Positions 25,035 through 33,249 of a stretch of 33,249 bases of DNA are shown one piece after another (the stretch's first letter is position 1; every line of letters starts with the position of its first letter). A model generated the notes under the pieces. The model was given only the letters and a program-made list of their open reading frames with translations, did not search any database and had not been told where the DNA came from. Made by a program: the position numbers and the translations under genes. This DNA is from Alphaproteobacteria bacterium. GTDB taxonomy: Bacteria > Pseudomonadota > Alphaproteobacteria > Bin95. The stretch covers positions 1 to 33,249 of the forward strand of contig JAJDYL010000153.1 of assembly GCA_022825195.1 (NCBI GenBank). Reading direction: 5' to 3'.

Positions 25035-27140
25035 ATGATTCGGGCGTTCGGGATTCTGGCGGTCCTTGCCGTCCTCTGGGGCTGGCCGCCCGCCTCGGCG
25101 GCGCAGGACGGGCCGGCCGGTCCGGACGCGGCGGAACTGGAGGCGCTGGCCGCCGAGCTTCGGGACGAGGCGAAGCGCGCGGAGCTTGTCCGGCGCATCG
25201 AGGCGCTGGCGGCGGCCCGGAAAGGCGGCGCGCCCGCAGCGGAGGAACCGGCGCGGGGCCCGCTGGCGTCCGTCACGGACAGCATCGTGGCGTTCGGCGG
25301 CGATGTCGGCGGGTCGCTGTCCTTCGCGTTCGATCCCGGCGTGTTCCGCCAGTGGCTGGAGCAGGGCTTCAACGATCCGGCCAGCGGCGCGCCCGTCTGG
25401 ACCGTGCTCGGACAGGCGTTGCTGGTCCTGCTTGCCGGCTTCGTCGTGGAAATCGCGGTCAGGCGGCTCATGGCGGGCCTGCGCAGGGCCTCGGAGGGGC
25501 CGGAGGCGGGAAGTGTCGGCGAAAGGCTGCTGGCGGCGGCCGCGGGCCTCCTGCTGGGCGCCCTGCCCATCGCGGCCTTTGCGGTCGCCGGGTTCGCGGC
25601 GGTTTCCGTGGCGGCGCTGCCGCAGACCGCCGCGGAACTGGTCCTCGCCGTCGTCTATGCGAGCAGCGGGGCGCGGCTTGCGACTTTGGCATTGCGCGCC
25701 GTGCTGGCGCCGCTGGGCGCCGCCGCCGCTGCGGGCCTGCTTGTCTGGCTGCGGCGCCTGGTCCTCGCCGTCGCCTATGGCTGGCTCGTCTGCGAGGCCG
25801 CGCGCATTTTCGCGCTGCCCGCGGCCCCCTACCGCCTGCTGGTCGATCTGGTCGGGCTGGCGGTGCTGGCGGTGGCGGTGTCGATGGTGCTGCGCAACCG
25901 CGTGGCGGTGCGGAACCGGCTGCGCGGGGACGGAGGCGGGGTCAGGGCCCGGCTCGCGGATATCTGGCATGTCGTCGCCGTGGCCTATCTGGCGGCCGTC
26001 TTCCTCGTCTGGGCATCCGCCGTCGAGGGCGGTTTCGCCTATGTGGGAGCCGCGTCCGCCTGGACGGTCGCGGCCGCCGCCGCCGCGCGGCTGGCCGACC
26101 TCGGCGTCCTCAGGCTGGTGGATGCCGCGACGCGCTGGGAGGTGCGGGCCGACAGCCGGTTCCCCGGCGTGAAGGCGCGCGCCGACCGCTATGTGCCCGT
26201 GCTGCGCAAATGCCTGCGCATAGCGGTCTGGCTCATAGCCGCCATCGCCGCGCTGGAAGCATGGCGCGCGCCGGTGCTGGACCTGCTGGCCGACCCGGTG
26301 GGCGAACGCATCCTGGGTGCGCTCGTCCGGATCGCGCTGGTCTTCGGCCTTTTCCTCGTCCTGTGGGAGGCGCTCTGCCTCGCCATCGAGCGCTATCTCG
26401 ACGCCCGCGACGCGGACGGCAACCCGGTCGAGCGCAGCGGGCGGGCGCGCACGCTGCTGCCGCTCCTGCGCCGCGCCAGCGCCGTGCTGCTGCTGACGGT
26501 GGGCGGGCTGACGGCCGCCTCCGAACTCGGCATCGACATCGCGCCGCTGCTGGCCGGCGTCGGCATTGCCGGCCTTGCCATCGGTTTCGGGGCGCAGACG
26601 CTGGTGAAGGACGTCATCACCGGCCTCTTCATCGTCATGGAGGACCAGGTGGCGGTCGGCGAATATGTGTCCCTTGCCGGGCATGCCGGCATTGTCGAGG
26701 GCATGTCGATCCGCACCATCCGGCTGCGCGACCTCTCCGGCACCGTCCATGTCGTGCCGTTTGGCGAGATCGGCACGGTCGAGAACCTGACCCGCGACTA
26801 CTCCTACGCGGTGATCGATGCGGGCGTCGGCTACGGGGAGGACACCGACCGGGTCAGCGAGGTGCTGCGCGAAATAGCGGCGGGCATGGAGAGCGACGGG
26901 GACTGGCGGGACCGCGTCATCCCGCCCTTCGAGGTGTTCGGCGTCCAGGAGCTGGGCGACTCGGCCGTCACCGTCCGCTGCCGCTTCAAGACGCCGCCCA
27001 TGCAGCAATGGGGGGTGGCGCGCGAATTCCGCCGCCGGATGAAGAAGCGCTTCGACGAGCTCGGGATCGAAATCCCGTTCCCGCACCGGACGGTCTATTT
27101 CGGCGGCGGCAAGGCGCCGGACTCCGCCCCGGAAAGCTGA
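25035..27140 (+). CDS. MscS-family mechanosensitive ion channel with large N-terminal extension
   Basis: A 701-residue membrane channel. Residues 1-23 form a signal peptide (ASA cleavage site), followed by a charged periplasmic stretch and several hydrophobic helices (roughly 120-480). The conserved MscS core begins near residue 485 with ASELGIDIAPLLAGVG and the pore helix LLAGVGIAGLAIGFGAQTLV, then VKDVITGLFIVMEDQVAVGEYV and the beta domain IVEGMSIRTIRLRDLSG, ending in the cytoplasmic vestibule. Channels of this size resemble YbiO/YjeP-type MscS relatives. It probably releases solutes under hypo-osmotic shock. It overlaps the tlpA-like gene convergently by 46 bp. Confidence 0.92.
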   Translation: MIRAFGILAVLAVLWGWPPASAAQDGPAGPDAAELEALAAELRDEAKRAELVRRIEALAAARKGGAPAAEEPARGPLASVTDSIVAFGGDVGGSLSFAFDPGVFRQWLEQGFNDPASGAPVWTVLGQALLVLLAGFVVEIAVRRLMAGLRRASEGPEAGSVGERLLAAAAGLLLGALPIAAFAVAGFAAVSVAALPQTAAELVLAVVYASSGARLATLALRAVLAPLGAAAAAGLLVWLRRLVLAVAYGWLVCEAARIFALPAAPYRLLVDLVGLAVLAVAVSMVLRNRVAVRNRLRGDGGGVRARLADIWHVVAVAYLAAVFLVWASAVEGGFAYVGAASAWTVAAAAAARLADLGVLRLVDAATRWEVRADSRFPGVKARADRYVPVLRKCLRIAVWLIAAIAALEAWRAPVLDLLADPVGERILGALVRIALVFGLFLVLWEALCLAIERYLDARDADGNPVERSGRARTLLPLLRRASAVLLLTVGGLTAASELGIDIAPLLAGVGIAGLAIGFGAQTLVKDVITGLFIVMEDQVAVGEYVSLAGHAGIVEGMSIRTIRLRDLSGTVHVVPFGEIGTVENLTRDYSYAVIDAGVGYGEDTDRVSEVLREIAAGMESDGDWRDRVIPPFEVFGVQELGDSAVTVRCRFKTPPMQQWGVAREFRRRMKKRFDELGIEIPFPHRTVYFGGGKAPDSAPES

Positions 27141-27643
27141 TCGCGGAGGAAGGCCAGGATCTCGGGCGCGTCCCACTCCGCCGGGCCTTCCAGGCGCCCG
27201 GCCTCGCGGCCCTCTGCGTCGATCAGGACGGTCGTCGGCAGGATGCGGATATTCATCGCGTTTCCCAACACGTTGCGGGGGTCGAGATAGCGCTTCAGCC
27301 GCGCGATGCCGTGCCGCTCGAAGAAGGGATCGACCCGCTCGGCCCCGCCCCGGTCTATGGAGAGCGCGACGACCTCCAGCCGCTCGCCGCCGAGTTCGCC
27401 CTGCAGCCGGTCGAGCGAAGGCATTTCGCGGCGGCAGGGCGCACACCAGGTCGCCCAGAAATTCAGGACAACCAGCTTGCCGCGGAACCGGGCCAGCGTT
27501 ATCTCGCCGCCGTCGGGCCCCGTGAAGGCGGCGTCCGGCGCGGGTGCCGGCGGGTCCGCCTTGCGGTAGTTTTGCAGCCAGCCTTCCGCCGCCGCAGCCG
27601 TTCCGGCGGCAACCAGGAAGACCAGGAGAAGCGAGCGCAGCAT
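27095..27643 (-). CDS. TlpA-like periplasmic thioredoxin
   Basis: A 182-residue thiol-disulfide oxidoreductase. Residues 1-19 are a signal peptide ([19 protein letters not shown]). The thioredoxin fold carries WATWCAPC with Cys67 and Cys70, and the cis-Pro segment [10 protein letters not shown]. It probably works in cytochrome c maturation or keeps periplasmic thiols reduced. Its ATG (27641-27643) shares the CATG with the divergent argH start. GGAAGG precedes the start. The 3' end overlaps the MscS gene by 46 bp on the opposite strand. Confidence 0.92.
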   Translation of the reverse strand: MLRSLLLVFLVAAGTAAAAEGWLQNYRKADPPAPAPDAAFTGPDGGEITLARFRGKLVVLNFWATWCAPCRREMPSLDRLQGELGGERLEVVALSIDRGGAERVDPFFERHGIARLKRYLDPRNVLGNAMNIRILPTTVLIDAEGREAGRLEGPAEWDAPEILAFLRDQLSGAESGALPPPK

Positions 27644-29054
27644 GGCACCTTCCCGCAGTTCGGGCTCCGGACCGCCCGCCAACGCCTTGTGGGGCGGGCG
27701 CTTCGCCGGCGGGCCGTCGGACATCATGGCCGCGATCAACGCCTCCATCGGCTTCGACCGCCGCCTCCACGCCCAGGACATCCGCGGCTCGCGCGCCCAT
27801 CTCGACATGCTCGAAGCCGCAGGCATCGTGAGCGCGCCGGACGCCGCGGCGATCCGCGGAGGCCTCGACCGGATCGAGCAGGAGATAGCGGCGGGCCGCT
27901 TCGTCTTCAAGCCGGAGCTTGAGGACATCCACATGAATATCGAGGCGCGGCTGGCGGAGCTGGTCGGCCCCGTCGCCGGCCGGCTGCACACGGCGCGGTC
28001 CCGCAACGACCAGGTCGCGACGGATTTCCGGCTCTGGGTGCGGGACGAGATCGACGCGCTGGACGCCGCGCTCGCCGATGCGCAGGCCGCCTTCATCGAG
28101 AAGGCCGAGGCCTGGCCCGACCTGCCCATGCCGGGCTTCACGCATTTGCAGAACGGCCAGCCGGTGGCGTTCGGGCACCACATGCTCGCCTATGTCGAGA
28201 TGCTGGGGCGCGACCGGGGCCGCTTCGCCGACACCCGCCGCCGGCTGAACGAGTCGCCGCTGGGCGCCGCCGCGCTTGCCGGCACGCCGTTTCCCATCGA
28301 CCGGGAGATGACCGCCGCCGTGCTCGGTTTCGACCGGCCCGCGGCGAATTCGATGGATGCCGTCTCCGACCGCGACTTCGCGCTGGAATTCCTGGCGGCC
28401 GGAGCCATCGCGGCATTGCACCTGTCGAGATTCGCGGAAGAGGTCGTGCTCTGGACGAGCGCGCAGTTCCGCTTCGTGCGCCTCACCGACGCCTTCACGA
28501 CCGGCAGCTCGATCATGCCGCAGAAGCGCAATCCGGACGCGGCGGAGCTGGTGCGCGCCAAGCCCGGCCGGCTGCTCGGCGCCTTCACCGCGCTCGCGAC
28601 CGTGCTCAAGGGGCTGCCGCTGACCTATGGCAAGGACATGCAGGAGGACAAGGAACCGACCTTCGAGGCGGCCGACTCGCTGATGCTGGCCATCGCCGCC
28701 GCCGCCGGCATGGTGCGCGACATGGAGCCGGACCGGGAGCGGCTGCGGGAAGCGGCGGAGGCCGGCCATCCGACCGCAACGGACCTTGCCGACTGGCTGG
28801 TGCGCCGCCTCGGCATGCCGTTCCGGGACGCGCACCGGGCGGTGGGCGCGCTTGTCGCCGAAGCCGACCGGCGCGGGCTCCCGCTCCCCGGATTGCCGCT
28901 GGAGGCCATGCGGGCGGTCGAAGCCGGGATCGACGAAAGCGTGTACGATGCGCTGTCCGTAGAACGGTCGATTGCAGCGCGGACCAGCTATGGCGGCACG
29001 GCGCCCGACAATGTGCGCCGCGCCGCGGCGGCCGCGCGGGAGCGTTTCCTGTGA
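27642..29054 (+). CDS. argH: Argininosuccinate lyase
   Basis: A 470-residue enzyme that splits argininosuccinate into arginine and fumarate. Characteristic blocks are [47 protein letters not shown] and the catalytic Ser loop [15 protein letters not shown] at 27642 is the only plausible start before LWGGRF and has GGAGAAG upstream, inside the tlpA-like gene. The next gene, lptM, starts at GTG overlapping the argH TGA (GTGA). First of an argH-lptM-lysA-TIGR02302 operon. Confidence 0.97.
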   Translation: MAPSRSSGSGPPANALWGGRFAGGPSDIMAAINASIGFDRRLHAQDIRGSRAHLDMLEAAGIVSAPDAAAIRGGLDRIEQEIAAGRFVFKPELEDIHMNIEARLAELVGPVAGRLHTARSRNDQVATDFRLWVRDEIDALDAALADAQAAFIEKAEAWPDLPMPGFTHLQNGQPVAFGHHMLAYVEMLGRDRGRFADTRRRLNESPLGAAALAGTPFPIDREMTAAVLGFDRPAANSMDAVSDRDFALEFLAAGAIAALHLSRFAEEVVLWTSAQFRFVRLTDAFTTGSSIMPQKRNPDAAELVRAKPGRLLGAFTALATVLKGLPLTYGKDMQEDKEPTFEAADSLMLAIAAAAGMVRDMEPDRERLREAAEAGHPTATDLADWLVRRLGMPFRDAHRAVGALVAEADRRGLPLPGLPLEAMRAVEAGIDESVYDALSVERSIAARTSYGGTAPDNVRRAAAAARERFL

Positions 29055-29188
29055 AGACTGTCAGATGGATCCTGCTGTTCGCCGCGATCGCCGCGGGGCT
29101 GGCCGCCTGCGGGCGCAAGAACGACCTCGAACACCTGCCGGAGACGAAGTCCGAGGTCTCCTACCCGAGGACCTATCCCGCCAGATGA
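29051..29188 (+). CDS. lptM: LptM-type small lipoprotein
   Basis: A 45-residue lipoprotein precursor. The GTG start overlaps the argH stop by 4 bp. The N-terminus [16 protein letters not shown] leads to the lipobox LAAC with Cys20 as lipidation site, followed by [16 protein letters not shown]. LptM (YifL) of enterobacteria is a similar outer-membrane lipoprotein assisting LptD maturation, and its gene is likewise next to lysA/dapF-type genes. It overlaps lysA by 4 bp. Confidence 0.82.
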   Translation: MKTVRWILLFAAIAAGLAACGRKNDLEHLPETKSEVSYPRTYPAR

Positions 29189-30459
29189 GGCCGTTCGGCT
29201 ATATCGACGGCGGCCTGGCGGCAGGGCCGGTCCGGCTGGCGGCCATCGCGGCCGAGGTCGGCACGCCGGCCTATGTCTATTCCGCCGACGCCATCGAGGC
29301 CGCCTACCGCGAGTTCGAGGCGGCGCTGGCCCCGGCGCGCATCTGCTATGCGATGAAGGCGAACGGGAACCTGGCGGTGCTGCGCCTGCTGGCCGGCCTG
29401 GGCGCGGGCGCCGATGTCGTCTCGGAAGGGGAGTTGAGGCGCGCGCTTGCAGCCGGCATCGCGCCGGAGAAGATCGTCTTTTCCGGCGTCGGCAAGACCG
29501 ATGCCGAGATCGAAACCGCGCTCCGGAGCGGCATCCTCCAGATCAATGTCGAGAGCGCCTCCGAGGTCCGCAGCCTTTCGCGCATCGCGGCCGGGCTCGA
29601 CCGGACCGCGTCCGCCGCCCTGCGGATCAACCCCGACGTGGATGCCGGCACGCTGGACCAGATCAGCACCGGCCGGAAGACCGACAAGTTCGGCGTCGCC
29701 TGGGACGAGGCGCCGGCCCTGTTCCGTGAGGCGGCTGCGCTTCCCGGCCTGTCGATGGAGGGGATCGCGGTGCATATCGGCTCGCAGCTGGGCGACCTGG
29801 AGCCGTACCGCCGGGCGTTTCGCCGCGTCGCCGGACTCGTCCGCACCCTGCGGGCCGGCGGCGCCCATATCCGCCGGCTCGACCTCGGCGGCGGGTTCGG
29901 CATCCGCTATCGCGACGAGACGCCGCTGCCGCTGGAGGGATATGCGCGGGTCGTCGAGGAAGAAGTCGGCGGCCTCGGCTGCGAGATCGTGGTCGAGCCG
30001 GGCCGGCGGCTGGTCGGGCCGGCGGGCGTGCTGCTGGCGCGGGTCGTCGCCGTCAAGGAGACACCGGAGCGCCGGTTCGTTATTGTCGATGCCGGCATGA
30101 ACGATCTGGTCCGTCCGATGATGTACGGGGCCTGGCACGACATCCTGCCTCTGGAAGCGCCGGCGGCGGGAGCCGAAACCCGGCCCGCCGACGTGGTGGG
30201 GCCGGTCTGCGAAACGACGGACAGGTTCGCCGAGCAGCGGCCGTTGCCGCCGCTGGTTGCCGGAGACCTCGTTGCGTTCTGCGAGGCCGGGGCCTACGGC
30301 GCCGCGATGGCCTCGACCTATAACGGGCGCCCGCTCGTGCCCGAAGTGCTCGTGCGGGGCAGCCGGTTCGATGTCGTTCGCGCCCGGCCGGGCTTCGAGG
30401 AAAGCCTGGCGCTGGAGCGCGTGCCGGACTGGCTCGCCCGTCCGGGCTGCGGCGGATGA
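29185..30459 (+). CDS. lysA: Diaminopimelate decarboxylase
   Basis: A 424-residue PLP enzyme that decarboxylates meso-diaminopimelate to lysine. It has the PLP Lys58 in YAMKANGN, the alanine racemase-type barrel (GADVVSEGELRRAL, INPDVDAGT, KFGVAW, HIGSQLGD, LDLGGGFGI), and the second-domain residues CETTDRFAEQ and EAGAYGAAMASTYNGRP. ATG at 29185 overlaps the lptM TGA (ATGA); a longer upstream frame is inside argH. Its own stop overlaps the TIGR02302 ATG. Confidence 0.96.
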   Translation: MRPFGYIDGGLAAGPVRLAAIAAEVGTPAYVYSADAIEAAYREFEAALAPARICYAMKANGNLAVLRLLAGLGAGADVVSEGELRRALAAGIAPEKIVFSGVGKTDAEIETALRSGILQINVESASEVRSLSRIAAGLDRTASAALRINPDVDAGTLDQISTGRKTDKFGVAWDEAPALFREAAALPGLSMEGIAVHIGSQLGDLEPYRRAFRRVAGLVRTLRAGGAHIRRLDLGGGFGIRYRDETPLPLEGYARVVEEEVGGLGCEIVVEPGRRLVGPAGVLLARVVAVKETPERRFVIVDAGMNDLVRPMMYGAWHDILPLEAPAAGAETRPADVVGPVCETTDRFAEQRPLPPLVAGDLVAFCEAGAYGAAMASTYNGRPLVPEVLVRGSRFDVVRARPGFEESLALERVPDWLARPGCGG

Positions 30460-32840
30460 ACGTCCGCCGGCGCATCGCGCGGGTGCGCCGGCAGGCGCGG
30501 CTGGCATTGCTCGGCCAGGCGCTCTGGTCGGCATTCTGGCCGGGCCAGATTATCCTCGGGATCTTCCTGCTTCTGGCGCTCAGCGACGCGCTGCCCCGGC
30601 TCGGAGGATGGACCCATGCGGGCGTCCTCGCCACGCTGGCCGCCGCGCTCGGCTGGACGGTCTGGCGGGCATGGCGCCGGTTCCGCCTGCCCCCGCCGGA
30701 CGCGGCCGACCGGCAGGTCGAACGGGCCAGCGGCCTCAGCCACCGTCCGCTGACGAGCCTCGAGGACCGCCCGGCGGCGGCCGGGCCGGCGGGACATGCC
30801 CTGTGGACCGTGCATCTTGCACGGGTCGCCGGCCGGATCCGCCGGCTGCGGGCCGGCTGGCCCGCCGGCGTCATGCCGGGCCGCGACCCGTGGGCCTTGC
30901 GCATCCTGACGCTGGTTTGCCTGGCGGCGGCCTTCGGCGCGGTCGGCGGCGAGGCCGGGGAACGGCTCGCCCGGGCCGTGGCGCCGTCTTTCGCCGTCGC
31001 GCGCCCGGCGCCGGTCAGCATCGACATCTGGATCGAGCCGCCCGCCTATACCGGGAGGCCGACGCTGTTCGCCGAACCGGGGGATACGGGTTACGAGCTG
31101 CCGGAGGGGAGCACCGTCCATGCGCGCGTTGCGGGCCTCGGAGGCGTCGCCGTGCTCGCCGCAGGGCCGGACCGCGCCGTGCTGGAGAGTTCGGGCGCGG
31201 TGGCCGAAGGCAGCACGCCGATCCGGATGGGCGGGCGCATCGCGGTGGTCGTCGACGACCGGGAGGCGGTCGGCTGGCCGGTCACGGTGATACCCGACAG
31301 CCCGCCATCGGCGCGGTTCGAAATGCCGCCCCGGGCGACGCTGCGGCACGCATTTCGCCTCGACTATGGCGGCAATGACGATTACGGGGTCGCCGCGATG
31401 CGCGTGGAGGCGGTCCCGGCGGACGAGCCGGCTGCGCAGCCTCTGGTCCTCCCCCTGCCGGTGCTCGGCGAGCCGGAGGCGCCCCGCGGCAATGCCTATT
31501 TCGACCTGACCGCGCACATCTGGGCGGGCCGGGAGGTGACCCTGAACCTGTTCGCGGTGGACGGCGCCGGACAGGAAGGGCAGGGGCCCCGGCTCCGGTT
31601 CGTGCTGCCGGAACGACCGTTCAGCCATCCCGTGGCGCGGGCCATCGTCGAGGAGCGCAAGACATTGCGCTGGGACGGCAGGAAAGCGGCCGCGGACCGG
31701 CTGGACGACATCGCCGCCGGCGCGGAGCTGTACGACGGGGACCCGGCCGTGACGCTTGCGCTGACCGTGGCGTCCCTGCGGCTCCGGCGTGCGGAGCGGG
31801 CCGGGCCCGGGCTGGCGAATGTGCGGAGCCTGCTCTGGAAAACGGCGCTCCGGCTGGAGGAAGGCGGTCTCGCGCTCGCCGACCGCGAGCTTCGCGCATC
31901 CCAGGAAGCCATCATGCGGGCCTTCGAGAGGGGAGCGCCGGCGGACGAGATCGACAGGCTGTTCGACGATCTGCGCCGGTCGATAGACCGGTTGTTGCGG
32001 GAACTCGCCCTGAGGGCGGGAGAAACCGGCGATGAGGGCGAGCCCAACCCCGGCGGGTCGGAACAGGACCGGATGTTCGACCGGGAAGGGTTGCAGCAGA
32101 TGGTCGAACGGATACGCCGGCTGTGGGAGGCGGGCGCGCGCGCCGACGCGAGGGAACTGCTGGCGCAACTTCAGAACATACTGGAGAACATTCGCCTTGC
32201 GCGCATGGGCGAAGGCCAGGCGGAGCGCCAGGCCGGCATGCTGCAGAAGCTCAGGGAACTCAGGGAATTGAGCCGCGACCAGCAGCAGCTGCTCGACCGC
32301 ACTTTCAGGCAAGGGCGGCCCCCGCCGGAAGGGTCGCGCCAGGGACCGCAGGGCAGCAGGCCGGGCGCGGACAGCGGATATCCCGACCTGCAGCAGGCTC
32401 AGGAAGGGCTGCGCCACCGCCTCGGGAACTATATGCGCCGCCTTGGAGCGGATCTCGGGCGGGTGCCGAAGGAGCTGGGCCGCGCCTCCCGGTCGATGCG
32501 CGATGCTTCCGGTTCGCTGCGGACGGGCCGGCACGGCGAGGCGCTGGAGGCGCAGGGGCAGGCCTTGCAGGCCTTGCAGAAGGCAGGCGATGCGCTGCTT
32601 CGGGAACTCGCCGGGCAGGGCGGCGGGCAGGGCAATATCTCCGGCGAACGGTCGAACGTCGACCCGTTGGGCCGGCGCGACGGCGGATTCATGCCCGACG
32701 GCAGCGATGTCGTCCTGCCGGAGGAAGGCAGTTTCCAGCGCGCCCGGGACATCCGCGACGAATTGCGCCGGCGGGTCGGGGACGAAAACCGCCCTGCTCC
32801 GGAGCGCGATTACATCGAAAGGCTGCTTCGCCGGTTTTAG
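30456..32840 (+). CDS. TIGR02302 (DUF4175) membrane protein
   Basis: A 794-residue protein of a mostly alphaproteobacterial family of unknown function. N-terminal transmembrane helices lie at about 28-46 and 54-72, with a third near 138-158. A long periplasmic region has beta-rich repeats such as IDIWIEPPAYTGRPTLF and DDYGVAAMRVEAVP. The C-terminal third is helical, Arg/Gln-rich and coiled-coil-like (KLRELRELSRDQQQLLDRTF). The ATG overlaps the lysA stop by 4 bp. Position after lysA and lptM suggests a link with the cell envelope. Confidence 0.9.
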   Translation: MNVRRRIARVRRQARLALLGQALWSAFWPGQIILGIFLLLALSDALPRLGGWTHAGVLATLAAALGWTVWRAWRRFRLPPPDAADRQVERASGLSHRPLTSLEDRPAAAGPAGHALWTVHLARVAGRIRRLRAGWPAGVMPGRDPWALRILTLVCLAAAFGAVGGEAGERLARAVAPSFAVARPAPVSIDIWIEPPAYTGRPTLFAEPGDTGYELPEGSTVHARVAGLGGVAVLAAGPDRAVLESSGAVAEGSTPIRMGGRIAVVVDDREAVGWPVTVIPDSPPSARFEMPPRATLRHAFRLDYGGNDDYGVAAMRVEAVPADEPAAQPLVLPLPVLGEPEAPRGNAYFDLTAHIWAGREVTLNLFAVDGAGQEGQGPRLRFVLPERPFSHPVARAIVEERKTLRWDGRKAAADRLDDIAAGAELYDGDPAVTLALTVASLRLRRAERAGPGLANVRSLLWKTALRLEEGGLALADRELRASQEAIMRAFERGAPADEIDRLFDDLRRSIDRLLRELALRAGETGDEGEPNPGGSEQDRMFDREGLQQMVERIRRLWEAGARADARELLAQLQNILENIRLARMGEGQAERQAGMLQKLRELRELSRDQQQLLDRTFRQGRPPPEGSRQGPQGSRPGADSGYPDLQQAQEGLRHRLGNYMRRLGADLGRVPKELGRASRSMRDASGSLRTGRHGEALEAQGQALQALQKAGDALLRELAGQGGGQGNISGERSNVDPLGRRDGGFMPDGSDVVLPEEGSFQRARDIRDELRRRVGDENRPAPERDYIERLLRRF

Positions 32841-32904
32841 CGGCGCGCCGGCCGGGCTATGACTGCCGGGTCTCGATTCACGAAGCATGGAAGGACGGGG
32901 ACAC

Positions 32905-33249
32905 ATGTCCGACGGCGTATTGGAAGGCAAGGTCGTTCTGGTTACGGGAGCGGGCCGGGGCATCGGGCGCGAGGTTGCGGTGCTGGCGGCCCGGGAAGGC
33001 GCGCAGGTGGTCGTGAACGATCTCGGCGGCGATGTCGGCGGTTCGGGGGCGGACGCGACGCTGGCGCAGGAGACGGTCGGCCTGATCGAGGCGGGCGGCG
33101 GCGAGGCTGTGGTCAACGGCGAGAGCGTTTCCGACTACGAGGCGGCGGGCCGCATGGTGGCGCAGGCGGTGGAGACCTTCGGGCGCATCGACGGGGTTGT
33201 GAACGTGGCCGGCATCCTGCGCGACGTGATCTTCCACAAGATGAGCGAG
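32905..33249 (+). CDS. Short-chain dehydrogenase/reductase, 3' truncated by window edge
   Basis: The first 115 codons of an SDR, starting at ATG 32905 behind GGAAGGACGGGG. The NAD(P)-binding motif is TGAGRGIG (residues 14-21), and NVAG (100-103) replaces the usual NNAG. DLGGDVGGSGAD after strand 2 and GILRDVIFHKMSE resemble the dehydrogenase part of HSD17B4/hydroxyacyl-CoA dehydrogenases, so an acyl-CoA substrate is plausible. The Ser/Tyr/Lys catalytic triad lies beyond the window. It starts 64 bp after TIGR02302. Confidence 0.9.
   Translation, partial: MSDGVLEGKVVLVTGAGRGIGREVAVLAAREGAQVVVNDLGGDVGGSGADATLAQETVGLIEAGGGEAVVNGESVSDYEAAGRMVAQAVETFGRIDGVVNVAGILRDVIFHKMSE

Noticed and set aside
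24927..28835. Open frame of 1302 codons on the minus strand
   Set aside because: It is antisense to MscS and argH, with Arg/His/Gln/Pro-rich low-complexity translation and no domain; a GC-rich shadow.
30318..33116. Open frame of 932 codons on the minus strand
   Set aside because: Antisense to the TIGR02302 gene and the SDR start; no family similarity.

Overview
The window is GC-rich, densely coded chromosomal DNA that most likely comes from an alphaproteobacterium, perhaps a free-living or host-associated Rhodospirillales-like lineage. The reasons are the murA / DUF2948 / hisG / hisD / UPF0262 / phosphatase run, a TIGR02302 (DUF4175) protein after lysA, an LptM-type lipoprotein between argH and lysA, and a crotonyl-CoA reductase-family gene. 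It holds about 33 protein genes, one tRNA and a truncated SDR gene at the right edge. No CRISPR array, rRNA or prophage is visible.

Layout. 1-551 has no convincing gene; it holds an AT-rich promoter-like stretch, three helically phased TGTCATG repeats and, on the minus strand at the edge, a stretch resembling the 5' part of a group II intron. 552-5164 (minus) is a six-gene, translationally coupled operon: murA, DUF2948, hisG (short form), hisD, UPF0262 and a low-molecular-weight phosphatase. Next come a small basic protein, tRNA-Thr(GGT) and a crotonase gene whose 3' end runs into the tRNA. 6318-12420 holds a methyltransferase and an acyl-CoA block: a crotonyl-CoA reductase-like gene with a tiny coupled membrane protein (minus), divergent from prpE, gcdH and a PEP mutase/isocitrate lyase-family gene (plus). 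12483-16879 holds cysK, uvrB and a GNAT gene (minus), divergent from cysE. 16918-20214 holds a carboxymuconolactone decarboxylase-like gene and an OmpR/EnvZ-type system divergent from a Spy/CpxP-like periplasmic protein.

20215-21464 is accessory in character: a short tandem repeat, a palindrome also found upstream of the carboxymuconolactone decarboxylase-like gene, a solitary IS630 OrfA-like HTH gene, a REP-like repeat and an orphan FitA-type antitoxin. 21503-24198 is a biotin-dependent carboxylase alpha subunit coupled to pyrF. 24328-24997 is a Phd/PIN toxin-antitoxin pair. The right third is an MscS channel, a TlpA-like thioredoxin convergent with it, then argH, lptM, lysA and TIGR02302 as overlapping genes, then the SDR start.

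How the genes fit together (inference): glutaryl-CoA dehydrogenase makes crotonyl-CoA, the CCR-family protein would reduce crotonyl-CoA or acryloyl-CoA, and PrpE activates short acids. This suggests a short-chain acyl-CoA / propionyl-CoA module. The most notable single observations are a MurA with Asp in place of the fosfomycin-target Cys, a 16-bp palindrome repeated upstream of two unrelated genes, CGTTAC direct repeats in front of the two-component system, an EnvZ-like kinase lacking the H-box proline, and tlpA and argH starting divergently inside one CATG. I found no wholly new multi-gene system that I can defend.
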